Shown: positions 46,706 through 59,192, counted from the first letter of the stretch. The stretch: DNA of 64,000 bases from Sarcocystis neurona (GCA_000727475.1 KL647293.1:4403783-4467782), one strand, 5' to 3'. Notes: generated from the letters alone by a model not told the origin. Numbers and translations are program-made.

Positions 46706-46847
46706 CTCGATAAAGCAACATGGTCAAACAGTTTATAAAGTGAACTGTGTCAACAAAGCGTGCAAACGTCAGGGTTTCATTGACCATAGGCAGGTTTAGA
46801 TGGACAGATCTGTGTTCACACGCATTTGCGTTCTGTTGTGCGGATCT

Positions 46848-47915
46848 TCACCCTTTTTGACGTGGTAATGCCGATTTCATGTGCCGAATACTTCTCCACG
46901 CCTCCTGTTCTTCCTTTTGGCTCCAAAGTCCTTTTGATTCTTTGGCCCGCTTCTTTCCACTTTTCCCTCCAAAACCTCCCACTTTACTCGCAATTCGCCT
47001 ATGCCGATACCACGGACGGTCTCTCTGTTGCTGGCTGGATGCGTGGCCGCCGTATGAACCGTATGGAAGTAGCGGTTGCCACCTCGAGAGGAACCGCAGT
47101 ACAAGGAGAAGCGTGCAGTTGTCTTTCGTCTTTGTCCCGTAAAAGGGCACTCTAGAAATGTTATCCAACCCGCATGCGCAAGCAGAACGTCCGCATGAAA
47201 TGCAGGGGTGAACCTCCCTACTTTGTATTCGGCCGTCGCCCTCCAGGAAACGTTATGTTGTTCTGCCTCGTCTCCCGTGCAGTGCATCCTCTCATGTCAC
47301 GCTATTTTCCTCCTTGTCTCCCCCGGGCTTCATATTTTTCACTAAAGGTTCCTTTCGCGCTTGTTTCCACTGCTGCTCCGCAGTTCCTACAGATGTTATT
47401 CGCCAGTCCTTCAACTACAGCAGGACTGCGGACGGACACGGGGATTTCCCTGCATCCCGCAGGACAGCATTTGTCGCTCGTGAACAGTAGTCGCCGTTCC
47501 CTAAGTAATAAGTGGAGTGCCGTTTCCTGTTAAGGTATCTGACTGGAAGGGGAGAGAAGGGGACAAATGTTTCCGGAACATTTTTATCATCTGAGGAGCA
47601 AAAGTGCAGCTAAACAGCGTTCGCGTCGTCTGCCTACAGAACAGTGCATTACGGTGCACTTCTAACAACAAATCCAGCAGAAATTATTTGTGTTCCTGGA
47701 CGGAGAACTGAGTACCGGAGTGTGTGTCTATGTCGATGACGCAGCCTTCCTCGTACACGTAAGTATACAGTTTGAGACATAATTCGGTCGAATAAGCGGA
47801 TGAAGGAGCAAACTTTTTTGAATGCGTAACTCTGCATGAAAGACATGTGAATGTATGTCAATGCACTTACGCAAGCGTACGCGCGGTTTAAATATCCGTA
47901 TGTACACTCTTCCAT
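46848..47915 (-). CDS. Possible multi-exon Cys-containing gene
   Basis: Candidate pieces: exon 47915-47871 (ATG, 15 codons, GTAAGT donor, phase 0); a piece starting at 47749 (EGCVIDIDTHSGTQFS); exon 47526-47302 (acceptor CCTTAACAG, phase 0, 74 codons), which contains FTSDKCCPAGCREI and ANNICRNCGAAVE and could bind a metal; and a basic stretch 47150-46848 (SGKKRAKESKGLWSQ). Linking them needs splice sites I could not confirm, and the 47526-47302 exon ends in its own TAG, so the last piece may be separate. Confidence 0.33.
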
Positions 47916-50900
47916 GTTTACACTTAAATGTGTATTTTCGGAGTGGGGGGCTATTTCGTAGCCCTTACGCGTGGACGTAGATCCGTATTAAGAAAAGTTG
48001 AGGTTTTCTAAGTGCTTGCATGAAGGCGCACAGGGGGACCTCCTTTTCCGAAGGGAGCGCAGTAAGCTCGCGTAGGTTGTTGCGTCTGTCCTTATGCTTT
48101 ATTTTGAATACCAGCATTTACGTACACGTGTACATATGCTCTATACATACCTATAGAGAGGGGGAGCTGCTGTGAGGCAAACCCATCGCATAAGACAATT
48201 CTGGGTATAAACAGGTGGGTGTATACATATGCTGTCCTTGCGGTTAATATGGCGCGAGTCTCTCTTCTTTCTGCGCCCGGGAACAGAATGAAATAGTCGG
48301 ACCTTTCCGCGTCGAGCCGTCCAAACGCATTTGCTTCGATATGCGGAAAACTACACTTATGTATACATATGCGTATTTATATGGTGTATTATTCTGTGTA
48401 TCTCAGGGGCCAAGAACACGTCGCCGACCTCGAGGTGCAGACGGGCTTGCCTAGAGATCTAACTGTGCATGTCTTTCTATGTAATACGTGTACATGTCTG
48501 CATGCATGACGTGCGGTCATACATACGTATCTGGAACGAAATACGTGTGTGTCTGCAGGTGAGTGTGAATATTGATATATTGTTGGCGAGACACGTGTAT
48601 GTGTGTATACCACGCCTTGTGCGCGTCCGTGTAGAGATCCCGTGCCGCCGCGGCTGCTTAGGATCTCGTGTGTCGGCAGCAACTCCAGCAGCTGCACTGC
48701 TCGCCAGCTCCCCGCCAAATGTACACGTGTATGTGTGTATATCGGTGTTTGACTACATGACAAGTAGTGGCCGTGCAGCAGCAGGTGTTTGCCGTTAACG
48801 TGAAGAGCTGCTTATACAGGAGGTGGAGACAGGCGGCACAGGTCTTGGCTTTATTAATCACGACTGCAGTGAGCTCGACTTCTTCATGCATTTTCTCCTT
48901 TTCTCTATTTCCCCAAGGGCTTCTTCTCTTCTTGAACGTTTTCTGTGTATAGGGACACGCGTGTGTACATGGTTATGGCGGATCCCGTTTCTGATGAGAG
49001 AAACGCGTCGCTTCGAGCCGCTGCAGTGCGAACTTCCCTGATGTCGGTGTGCTGCTGTAGCGCGCTATTTTAAAGTGAGAAGTCGATGTTTATGGATGGA
49101 GGGTCACACTCCCATTTTATTAAAGATCGCTTGTCCGAGGATAGCCGAGAGGCACACCGACGGAAGGCACACAGTCGTATCTTCACCCAGGGGGAAATGT
49201 GTGCTTACAAGATACGCGGTGTCGCTACACTCCACAGACAATGTAGAGACACCGTGTCTTGAAGGATGTGTGTACGCAGGCTTCTTTCTCTGTTCGTGGT
49301 TATAGACGTGTTACACAAATAGGGAAAAGGCACCGCTGCTGGAACCGCTTCTCCTTCTCCGGCATTCGACGCTGCTTGTGCGCATTATCTACTCTTGTGC
49401 AGCACTTCCTCGATCTTCCGTTCGGCCGGTATCTCCCTAAATCGCGGGTTGAGGTGGAGTGAACACGCTTCACCAGGTGTTTTCAAGCGTCTCTCTCCCC
49501 GTTCCTCTTGCTGGATACGCGTCGCCTTTCCTGTGGCCTGTATGACCGTCTCCATATGTGGACACGTTGCATATAGATGTAGACACATGTCTGTTATCCC
49601 TGCGTGGAGACGTAGATATATATCTACTCGCGGGGATATCCGTAATCTCGTGCGCGGTTCGCTGCTTTTGGGGAATTGACCTCTACAGATACCTAATGTG
49701 TATACACAATATATATATGATACGGAAAATATCACAGACGTACACACGGCGTGTACGCGTACAACTATATATATATATATGTATATAGGCATATGTGTCT
49801 GAAGGGCACAAATGTGTGTGTCGTGTGGGTATGCGTGTGTGTGTATGCCTGTGCAGATAGATCTGTATCTATCTCGTATATCTGTGTATCTATGTATTTA
49901 CACACATAGTGTTATATGTGTATGTATGCCACATTTACGGCATAGGTGTTTGAAGCCACTTGGTATGGTACACTTCTACAGTTGATAGCTGATCGTGCGT
50001 GACAGAGCAGCTCAAATCTTTAGGAAGGGGGAGAGGCTGCTGAATTTCCGGAGAAATGCTGTGACAGAGCTCCCAGCAGCAGGAGCAGCAAGAGCAACCC
50101 GGCAGCAGCAGCAGCAGCGAGGACTGACTCCTCCCTGCGCCAAGTCAAATGTGGAAGTCGCAGCGGAACGCCAGCTTCATCTCGAGCGTCTACGGAGTTT
50201 CCGTTGAAGTCGCCGTTGTTGCCGGCAGCACTGCACAGCGGTACTGTCACGTGCGCGTGCTTGGTGAATATTTGGCTGAACAGTCGCATTTTGTCGTCTG
50301 GCTCAGGCGCCGAGCTGCTGCAGCTCTCTGGCGGGGTGTCTCTCTACCGTGCCACAGCAGCCCTCTCCGTTTTTTTCGGGTCCATGTCTGCATTTTCCCG
50401 GCATTGTTTCTGTCTCAGGTCGACGTCTCTTCTTCTCCTTCTCGAGTGATTCCCCTCTGCTTTTCCCTTTCGCCTTTGCTTGCTTTTCTCACGCAGTCAC
50501 GTATTTTTCTCCTGCTCCTCCGTCCCCGTGTCTTCTGTCTGCCGCCTCCATATTCTGTGCGTGGTGTTACGTGGACTGAAGAGTGCGTTGCCGCTGCCGC
50601 AGCTTTCGCTTTTCCGAGAGAGAACTTTGTACAGGCACAGGGCTGTCCGCAGCTGCAGCATTAGGAGCGCATCAGCAACAGGAGGAAACAGTGCTGTCTT
50701 ATTTTGCTGTTCCCGGCTTCCCTGCTGCACAGCACGTGCCCTGTGGCAGCGCCGCGTCTCTCGTTATACGAGAACGCACTCCTGCAGGTACCCCTCGAGC
50801 GTCTCCGGTTGCTGCTGGCGCTGTAGCGACGGCAGCCGGTTTTGCCTGTGCAGCTGCTGCTGTTGGTGGTCCAGCACGTGGCAGCGCTGCCCCTGTTGCT

Positions 50901-50998
50901 GCAGCCGTGTCACCCGCTGCTGCTGCGGCACAGAAGATAATTTCTCCTGCTGCAGCTGATGTGTCCCCTGACGCTGGTGTGTGCCAGCTTCAACTGCG
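47916..50998. other. Stretch without a firmly supported gene
   Basis: Weak - strand candidates: 49555-49385 (METVIQATGKATRIQQEERG, 56 aa) and 48891-48800 (MHEEVELTAVVINKAK). Microsatellites near 49765-49785 and 49830-49930. Frames from about 50100 to 50980 become Ala/Val-rich on + and may be 5' sequence of the zinc-finger gene that follows. Confidence 0.4.
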
Positions 50999-53900
50999 AT
51001 GGCGCGTCCGGACGTTGAGGTTGCGGGTCGGGCTGCAGCGGCCAGACAGTTTCCGTTGTTTGTTGCCGAAGCTGCACAGGGAGGAAATGAAGTCGAGCTC
51101 AACCGGCCGCCTCAGGCCGCTGCGGCTTCTGCTGCTGCAGACGCGTCATGTGGGGGGCTTCGGACGCAAGACTCGGCCTGCGCGTCTGCTGCGGCTAGCT
51201 CGTTGACTACAGTCCACGTGGGCGCTGCTGCTGCTGCGCCTGCACCTTCACTAGAATCTGCAGTTGCTGGTCCAGCTTTTCCACCGGGAGATAGAAGCGT
51301 CGCTTTGGGCGAAGCAGCTATTGCGTCCTCTTTGTCTTCAGCAGTGACTGCTTCTAGGTCTACTGCTGGCAGCGCACCAGTTTCCGCCGCTGTTGCAGAT
51401 GGCAATGATTCTTCGCTAGACCCTGCAGCACAGGTGTCAGAGAGCGGCGACGTGGAAGCAGCCCCAACAGCGTCGGTCAGAAGCAGTGACGCCACAGGGA
51501 CACCGGGAGAGCCGGAAGCAACAGCAAGCAGTAGTGAAGCTGTTGCGCCAGCTGCAGAAGCAGCGGCAGCACCAGTAGCAGCAGCAGAAGCAGCAGCAGC
51601 AGAAGCAGCAGCAACAGCAGAAGCAGCAGCAGCAGAAGCAGTAGCAGAAGAAGCAGCAGGAATAGCAGAAGCAGCAGCAGCAGAAGCAGCAGGAACAGCA
51701 GAAGCAGCACCAGGAGTACAGGTATCAGGTGCGGCAGGACATGGAACAAGCGTATGCGAATTGGAGTATGTATATGTTGGGCAGGATTGCTTCTTTCTCG
51801 AATTACCCGATGGAACGTTGGCATGCGTTGCTGGCCTTGAAAATCTCCCCGCGGCTTCTCCGTCTGCAAGGGGTGCTGATGTAGGTGCATGCTTTCAACA
51901 GGGGGAAGATTCACTGGAGGGACACGTGCACGATGTACATACACGTCTCGTGCATTTATATTTCTTGGGCGAAGGGAAATGTGTTTCTCTGTGTATCTAC
52001 GTATCTGTTGTATAGCAGCTGTGAGTGCAAAGGGACGCAATGCGGAAAGACTGACATGTACCGTTTTCGTCCATTGGCGGCATCCCTTCCCGGATATCAG
52101 AGGATAGGATTTGTGTAGCCGTGCGTCTTGGGAGCCGTCAAGATGGTGTTTACAAGTGTTAGAACGGATGTATCCATATATGTAGTACACAACTGTATAC
52201 GTGTTCCCAGGCGGATAGGTGTACGGCGTCTGCACATGAACGTGTGGTACTATTAATATCGAACACGCGTATGTACATAAGTAGCCGGGTTCAAGCTGCT
52301 CTGCCAAAGCACGCAGACGCTCAGAACAACCCTTATGTGCATACAGTCCCTCGAGCTGTGTATACGCGTGCATATGTGTGCGAGTGATGACAGATTATGG
52401 GGGTGTGTACACTTGCTAGGTGTTCTTCGTCTGCGTGTCCTTTCGTAAGGAATCGATTCGACAAGTGCGCGCGGTAGTGACGGCGGTTTGTTCTCTAATA
52501 CGCTCCCCCTTTCTGCTGGATTGGGCCGATATCGTCTGCGGGTTGCTACTGTCTTACGACTTGCATGCTGACAGACGTCGCTGCGGTTTGCATTTTCTGC
52601 TGCTACGTTGGGAAGAGTTTGCAGGAAACCCGTCCATGGTTGTGTTGGCCTTCGATGGCCTCATGCCTGACAACCTGCAAAACTGTCTTCCGCGTATCCT
52701 GACGTGCGTGGACGCGTACATATGCGGATATCTCGCCATGTCAATACTAGAGCTTCTTCGCAGGAAGGCCGCCGGCACAAGTCTCTCTCTCTACTGTGTA
52801 TGTATTTTTGCATTTGTATGCATTTGCGCCGCTCAAAAGGAACGTGGGATCTCAAGCTGTTGGTCAGGTGGGATGCGTGGTCGAATTGAACGGTAGGAGA
52901 AGGTATTATTATATGCGTTAGTTCTGAACTTTTGGTAGCAGTTTTTCCCTGTTACTATTTGCGTTACCAGAATTGTTCCACTCATTCTTTTGGACAGCGT
53001 TCTAGTGTAGTCGTGCGTCATATTTGTCCGAGATCTTCGTATTCTCCACTTTCGTATTTCAGGTTAGCGTCCAAAGACATCACAGTGTCTGCTTTCTTGC
53101 TACAACTCTGCAAACGTACGACAAGGTATAGTTTCGTTTATATGCATACACATGTATATATATAGATGTACATATAGGGGGGGTTCGTTTACGCGCGAGT
53201 AGGTGCGATGCTTCCATAGGTATACTGAAGATATATTCTTTCCATTTGTACGCCGTATCGTTCTTGTCATTTTGAGTCTTGATTTTCTTTTGGTAGGATA
53301 CGGAAGGCCGTGCGGAAGGTGCGGGCGAGGAGCAGATTATGCTGGCGCGACTCCAGTGCCACAACTGCTTGCAGCTGCTGGAATTCGATAGCCGCGCCTA
53401 TTTCGTCCAGTGCAGCAGCTGCCTGACTCTTAACGCCGTGCCAAATCAGGCCAATAGCCTGCGAGGAGGACGGGTAGGTGCTTGTTTCTGCCTTCAATCC
53501 TATATATATATATGCGTGTGTGTACGCAAACAAGTAGGCGTGATTGTTGCTGCACTGAGTAGTCAAACATATGCACGTGGTGTTTCCTTGGTCAGCTGGG
53601 CAGAGCCAAAGAAGAGGCTGACGGTAGGGAGGGAGTCCGCGCACACGTCAAGTCGAGGATTAATTATAAATAATACCTATACATATATATATATATATAC
53701 CGGATGTACACGCACGTACGTGTGAGTTGACACGGATTTTGTGTTGCCGGCCGACGCTTTACTTTGTTGATTTGCATTGTGTCGTCGCTCACGCGCCTGT
53801 AGCGCGCAGCATATACATGTATATGCTTGTACATGCGTATATGTGTATGTGTATATATATATATATATATGTACATATATGCTATATATCCGTATCAATG

Positions 53901-56091
53901 CGGGTATGTATAGGTTTACTTCATCACCGGTGCTTGCTGCTGCTATTGATTGCCAAGTGGGTGCGCTCTTTCCTGCTTCTTCTGACTCCACTCTGCAGCT
54001 GTCGTGATGTCTTTTGGTCTATGTGTTGCTTTGTTCTGCTGCACTTTTAACGTAGTCGCACTTGCTGTAAGCCCGAGCACTCGGGATGGATGAATCCAGG
54101 TTCGACGTTTGCTGCTATCTGTAGTGTTTTCATCTGCTCGTTGGTGCCGTGATTGGGTGCCTTGGCGTCCCTTTTGCGGTGGTGTTTTGCGTCCCCCGTA
54201 GGCGATGATTGTTATCTGCGGGCGCTGTAGCACGCGCAATATCTCGTGCCTGGGATCTGTGTACGTGGAGTGTTGGCAATGCCACACAGTTTGTCAGGTG
54301 GACTATCCTACACCAGCTGCAGCAGCAGGTCTTGTGAACGGGCAAGGGAGCTCCGCTGCTGCGAGTGCAGTGGCGGCAGCGGCAGCTGCAGCTGCAGGAG
54401 ACGCTGTCACGCCTGCAGCACAACTCGATTTCTCTGGTCGTGGAGGTGCTGCGGGTTTGTTCGGCACCAGGGGCAGCAGAGGACGCCTGCACCGGCTGCA
54501 GAGGCGGCTGCCTGGGGGGTTCTGGCGTTCAGACGAAGAAGAATCAAGCGTCTCAGCAGCAGGAGGAGGCAGGGGTACGCGGTTGTCCACAACAGTTGAG
54601 TTGCCTCCCGCTCTGCCGAGTCGTGGGCACGGCCGCTCGCTGCTGGCACGTCATTCTTTCAATCCTTTGCCTCCAAGGAATCTGCGTGTTCACGTGGGTG
54701 GGCGTTCGGGAGGTGCAAGTAGCAGCAGCAGTAGCTGCAGAGAAGGGACGTCATCGGAAGCGGCTACGGCCGCGGCCCAGGGTTCTTCCCCGTCAACGCA
54801 GCTGCAGCAGATGTGGTTGCAGAGGCGGCAGCACAGAGAGCGACTACGGTGGCGCGCGCGGCCAGGGACGGTGCGTGCTGGCGTACGAGCTGCAGGAGGG
54901 CCGCCGAGCGAAGCAGGCAGCAACAGCAGCAGACTTCTGTCCCTTCTCTTTCGCCTTCCCTTCCACGGAAAGAGTAGTGGAGCAGAGAGAAGAGCTACGA
55001 CAGCAACAGCACTCTCACGAGGACCCAAGAATTTGCAGAGGAGGAACATAGGCGCATCTAGCGAAGAGGTCGAACATGCGAATAAAAGCCGCAGAACACG
55101 TCGTCCAGGTAGGCGCGCGCCGGCGCAGGTCTTGTCAGATAGAAGCGTATCAGACGGTTCTAGACAAGGAGAGTCGGATGATGCAGATGAACGCGTTGCA
55201 GCTGATCGCGCTGGCGAGGCTTCGGAAAGAGACGCAGGAAGGTTGGCTCGTCGCAGAAGCACGAGAGGGATGGAGACGCCGGAAGGTACATCGGAGGTAA
55301 CAGAAACAGTTGAGGGATATGATGCACGTCAATCTAATAGGGCGACTCTCAGGCATGAGGCAGATGCTTCGAGCGAAGCAGAGGATGGGAGAAGATCGGT
55401 GAGTCGGCAGGCGCCGCGAAGAGGTAATTTTACAGAGAATGAAAGTGGTGATTTGGGAGCTGCGCCGGCAGGCGGATCTGATTCTTTCGTTCAGTTTGAC
55501 CCGAATCCAGGCATGGTGAGACGAAGGGAAGCAGCAGCTAGCGACGCTGCGGAAACTCCCACAGATACGCAGGAAACCTTCCGTGACACGGCTTACCCTT
55601 TGTCTCCGTCTGTAAGTTTTGTATGTCCGACTGGCCGTCCTGGTGATTCTGGAGAGGGGACTTCGTCTGCTGGGAGTTCGAGAGCACCGCCGCCGCAACG
55701 GTCAGCAGGCAATGCCTGTTCTGTTCCTGAAGCGCGAGCTGCTGCCGCTGCTCCTGCCGGTGAAGCCCCAGCAACTGCTACCGCAGCAACGCGCCGAAAC
55801 TGGATGCTGTCCTTTGCCGGTTCTATAGCGCACGCCCGTGGTGTGGGACAAAATGATACAGCAGCACTAACGGCAACAGCAGCCCATACAAATGCGGCAC
55901 TGCAGTCAAACGGTGAACTACAACCAAGTACACCGTTACAAGTAGATCCCGCTGCGGAGGGGACTGACGCGCTTCGCAAGTCATGGCGGAACGCGATCAG
56001 GCATTGGCGGCCGCAGGAGCGGAAGGAAACGGCTCGCGCTCGTCGCCTAAAGTACAACATCGGCACGAGACGAGCTGGAGCCGTGCCGTAG
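50999..56091 (+). CDS. Protein with two LSD1-type zinc fingers, three exons, 982 aa
   Basis: Exon 1 50999-51880 (294 codons), intron 51881-53296, exon 2 53297-53473 (59 codons), intron 53474-54201, exon 3 54202-56091. Both donors are GTAGGT, the acceptors are TTTTCTTTTGGTAG and GTCCCCCGTAG, and every boundary is phase 0. Exon 1 is Ala/Ser/Glu-rich with a long Ala-Glu tract at about residues 180-240. Exon 2 carries Cys315-x2-Cys318...Cys333-x2-Cys336 (QCHNCLQLLEF...). Exon 3 starts with Cys359-x2-Cys362...Cys377-x2-Cys380 (VICGRCSTRN...), then about 590 residues rich in Arg, Ser, Glu and Ala without another domain. LSD1-type fingers (plant LSD1/LOL, metacaspase prodomains) bind zinc and act in protein or DNA contacts; no caspase domain is visible here. 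The start is the first ATG in the frame; an Ala-rich frame upstream (50580-50980) may extend it. Confidence 0.74.
51540..51720. repeat. GCAGCAGAA-type coding repeat
   Basis: Imperfect GCA/GAA codon repeat giving Ala-Ala-Glu runs in exon 1 of the LSD1-finger gene. The antisense frame is poly-Leu (part of a 298-codon - strand frame) and is a shadow. Confidence 0.8.
53678..53890. repeat. TA microsatellites in an intron
   Basis: TA runs at about 53681-53699 and 53850-53872, inside intron 53474-54201 of the LSD1-finger gene; another short run is at 53502-53512. Confidence 0.7.
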
Positions 56092-56515
56092 TGAAATGGG
56101 TCAAAACGAGGAGTCATGTTCCGGGTTCAGAGGGCTGCAATATGGTAGCAGCACACGCGGTGATCCACGTGAACGGCTGTAGGAGGTGGTGAACTGGAGG
56201 AGACGAACGGCGAGCAGCAGTCGTGATGTGTTGCAGTCTTCACTGTCAGTAGAAAAGTGTAGAGCAGCCCCCTCCGCGGGCTGCGGGTGGAAATGTAAGA
56301 AGGATGAGCGGCAGCCAAAGACCGGCATCGTGTGGGTGCCGACACTGATAACAGTGGCAACTCAACTACTCCGTTAAGAACTTGTAGCAGGAGCAGCAGC
56401 AGCAGGATACGCGTGCATGAGCAGGTGTCGTGCGCTGATCCCCGTGGAAAAAGTGTCGCAGACTGATGGAATATATGAGGGTGGAGGGAGAGGGAGCGTG
56501 CAAGTTCACTAGCTG

Positions 56516-56758
56516 TTGCGCGGCTTTGACACAAGAGAGCCGCGAGCTGGAATTGCCGTGACGTGCGGCGAAAAAAACACGCGTAAGAGACGAAAAAGTC
56601 GTTTGTGTGGTTTTTGCTGCTATGACGCGGCCAACGTAAGGTCATCTCTGGCGGCGGAGACACCGCCTGCTAATGGCAAGTGGGGTCGAGTCACTTTTTG
56701 CACGTGCTGTGGCGATGTTCAGACTACAAACGGACGGCTTTACTTGGCATTTACATGA
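56516..56758 (+). CDS. Weak candidate with two CxxC pairs
   Basis: An 80-codon frame without ATG containing SRLCGFCCYDAANV and GRVTFCTCCGDVQTT, about 28 residues apart, which could form a zinc ribbon. It follows the LSD1-finger gene by about 420 bp. Another frame continues downstream (MKEYRTGMDEETFQSYIRR, 56754-56818) to a GTGCGT donor. It could be the start of a neighbouring gene. No family recognised. Confidence 0.23.
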   Translation: MRGFDTREPRAGIAVTCGEKNTRKRRKSRLCGFCCYDAANVRSSLAAETPPANGKWGRVTFCTCCGDVQTTNGRLYLAFT

Positions 56759-58416
56759 AAGAGTATAGAACAGGCATGGATGAGGAAACGTTTCAATCCT
56801 ACATTCGACGACAGGAAAAGGTGCGTGGTTGCACATTCGGGGAGACTGCTTATCCCGCGAAACGCAGGTCATCCAGGGAGGTAACGTATACAGTTGCATT
56901 TGCCGGCGTGAAGCGGTGCTGCGCTTTATCTCTTCTCGTTCCTGCACGGGCACAAATGAAAACCAGCTTATCCGGTGTCTGGGAAAGATGGTGCCGACGC
57001 GCTCTACGCAGTTGTACTGGTCATATAGGTACTGAATGTATGCAACGCAGTACTCGGAGAACTCATGTCTTTACATGCGCGACAAGCTTCCGTACGCTCA
57101 AGGATTTCGTGTGCACTTGCACGATAACAGTTTTGCACGGGCAACATAGTACGCCTCCCGTAACGCGATGTTTGCTACCGTATAAAGAGTGGAGATTGGA
57201 GTTGGCGATACGTCGCAGAAGGGGTGTATTGATTGTTTGTAGACCCGCTTGATGGCAAGTCTACAGTTGTGCACTTTATACCTTTTCGAAAGGAACGAAC
57301 ACAGTTTCAGCGCACATGTGTAATGCACATGTGGATCGACAGACTCGAACCTACTTCCACAAGAGTTCAGATTCTTTCGGCGCGTGGGACAGCGCAGGGG
57401 TGAGGTACACACTCATCCATGATATTTTTCCATCAAGTTCAAAAGAGTTCCTTTGAGCCCTCAGCCTGTGTAACTACGCTGGTGAGTCAGTTTTCAAATT
57501 TTTGCAGCGCGTGAGTGCGTGCTCTTCGCGTCGGAAGCCGTCTTGATACACGTGACCTTCGATACTTGGCATAGCGGAGAGGTCGTCGCGCTGTTCAGCG
57601 ACGGTCCGCTGCGTGCCACTTCGTTGTGAGCGAGAGGGAAGTATTACGTGTGAGATTCACATTAGTAGACTTCAACTTCGTCTGTTTGGGAGACGATGTA
57701 TGAACTATATCGGAGATGATGTATAGGCTCTGATTCTGTGTCCACAGGATTATATGAGGAGTGCGAAATGAATTTATTTCAACAAATAACTCCGCTCACT
57801 TTCAAGGGAAAGAAAGAACGAATTGGAAGACTGGGTGGGTCGGGTGCAGGAGTTTAGGGTGGATACCAACCCTACACAATTGCGTGCAGACCAAGCAAGA
57901 CGCGCTGAACTTTTAAGCAGCACAGAATTTACCTTTGTGAGGTACGTCGGTCTGGCACCCGAACGTAGTGACATCCTGGCATGTTAATATTTTAGTTCCC
58001 TCAAAGTTGAGCGGAACACTTCGTGAAAAACAATGCTTTTTCGTTTTCTTCTAACCACTCCTCTTGTTCTTCTGCTGAGGGCTTTGCACACAACGGCAGG
58101 GGTACCTTGATACGGGTATCACACGTATATTTATGTTGTTTCGTACACAAAGGGTGATGCAGAACACACGATGCAGGTCTAGCTGCCGATGTGAGCTAGG
58201 TGCTCGTGTGAAGATATACCTAGGACATACGGTTTCAAAACGAAGCAGTCTGGCAAATGTACTCAGGATAACGCTCCCAGTATGGATTGCCAGTTGAGTG
58301 ATCATGGATCGCGGAGGCGTGCAAAATCTTCATAGCGCAGGCGAAGAACGGGAGAAGAAAAAAGCCTGAGGCTCGCCGCTGTGGAAGGAGAATCTTACTT
58401 CGACATACACTGAAGA
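56759..58416. other. Stretch without a supported gene
   Basis: A 190-codon frame without ATG (56680-57252, +) may be partly coding at its start. Elsewhere only short frames. A + strand run 57798-57980 (RKNELEDWVGRVQEF...) reads like protein but has no start and no matching splice sites. Confidence 0.4.
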
Positions 58417-59192
58417 ATAGCATACTCGTACAGTTAGATACGGGAGAAAAATCCACATCCGTTCTCATGTACGGGTGGGTGTACGTAACACACGTCTGCT
58501 GTACCAAGAAACCTGGTAGCTTGAAGTGGGACAAATCCGCACTTGAAGCTCTTGAAGTGGGACAAATCCGCACTTGAAGCTACCAGGTTTCNNNNNNNNN
58601 NNNNNNNNNNNNNNNNNNNNNNNNNNNNNNNNNNNNNNNNNNNNNNNNNNNNNNNNNNNNNNNNNNNNNNNNNNNNNNNNNNNNNNNNNNNNNNNNNNNN
58701 NNNNNNNNNNNNNNNNNNNNNNNNNNNNNNNNNNNNNNNNNNNNNNNNNNNNNNNNNNNNNNNNNNNNNNNNNNNNNNNNNNNNNNNNNNNNNNNNNNNN
58801 NNNNNNNNNNNNNNNNNNNNNNNNNNNNNNNNNNNNNNNNNNNNNNNNNNNNNNNNNNNNNNNNNNNNNNNNNNNNNNNNNNNNNNNNNNNNNNNNNNNN
58901 NNNNNNNNNNNNNNNNNNNNNNNNNNNNNNNNNNNNNNNNNNNNNNNNNNNNNNNNNNNNNNNNNNNNNNNNNNNNNNNNNNNNNNNNNNNNNNNNNNNN
59001 NNNNNNNNNNNNNNNNNNNNNNNNNNNNNNNNNNNNNNNNNNNNNNNNNNNNNNNNNNNNNNNNNNNNNNNNNNNNNNNNNNNNTGAAGCTACCAGGTTT
59101 CTTGGTACAGCAGACGTGTGTTACGTACACCCACCCGTACATGAGAACGGATGTGGATTTTTCTCCCGTATCTAACTGTACGAGTATGCTAT
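58417..59192. repeat. 106-bp perfect inverted repeat around an assembly gap
   Basis: 58417-58522 is the exact reverse complement of 59087-59192. Between the arms lie a 31-bp tandem duplication (58520-58550 and 58551-58581) and the N run. The last 17 bases before the gap are identical to the first 17 after it, so the two contig ends could overlap and close a hairpin with a short loop. It is either a real foldback repeat or an assembly or chimera artefact. Confidence 0.9.
58592..59084. other. Assembly gap (493 N)
   Basis: A run of N. Flanking sequence suggests the true distance could be much shorter than the gap length. No gene should be modelled across it. Confidence 0.98.

Noticed and set aside
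46826..47533. + strand frames of 109 and 119 codons
   Set aside because: The - strand offers better acceptors and more protein-like pieces over the same DNA. Neither + frame has splice or motif support.
51477..52373. A 298-codon - strand frame rich in Leu
   Set aside because: It is the antisense of the Ala-Glu tract in exon 1 of the LSD1-finger gene; a poly-Leu run from GCAGCAGAA repeats is a shadow.
52420..52896. A 158-codon + strand frame in the first intron of the LSD1-finger gene
   Set aside because: No ATG start and no recognised motif. The flanking exons join in phase 0 without it. It remains a possible alternative exon but is not supported.
57330..57400. tRNA-like B box on - (GGTTCGAGTC)
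   Set aside because: No pairing T stem, no A box at the right distance and no acceptor stem.
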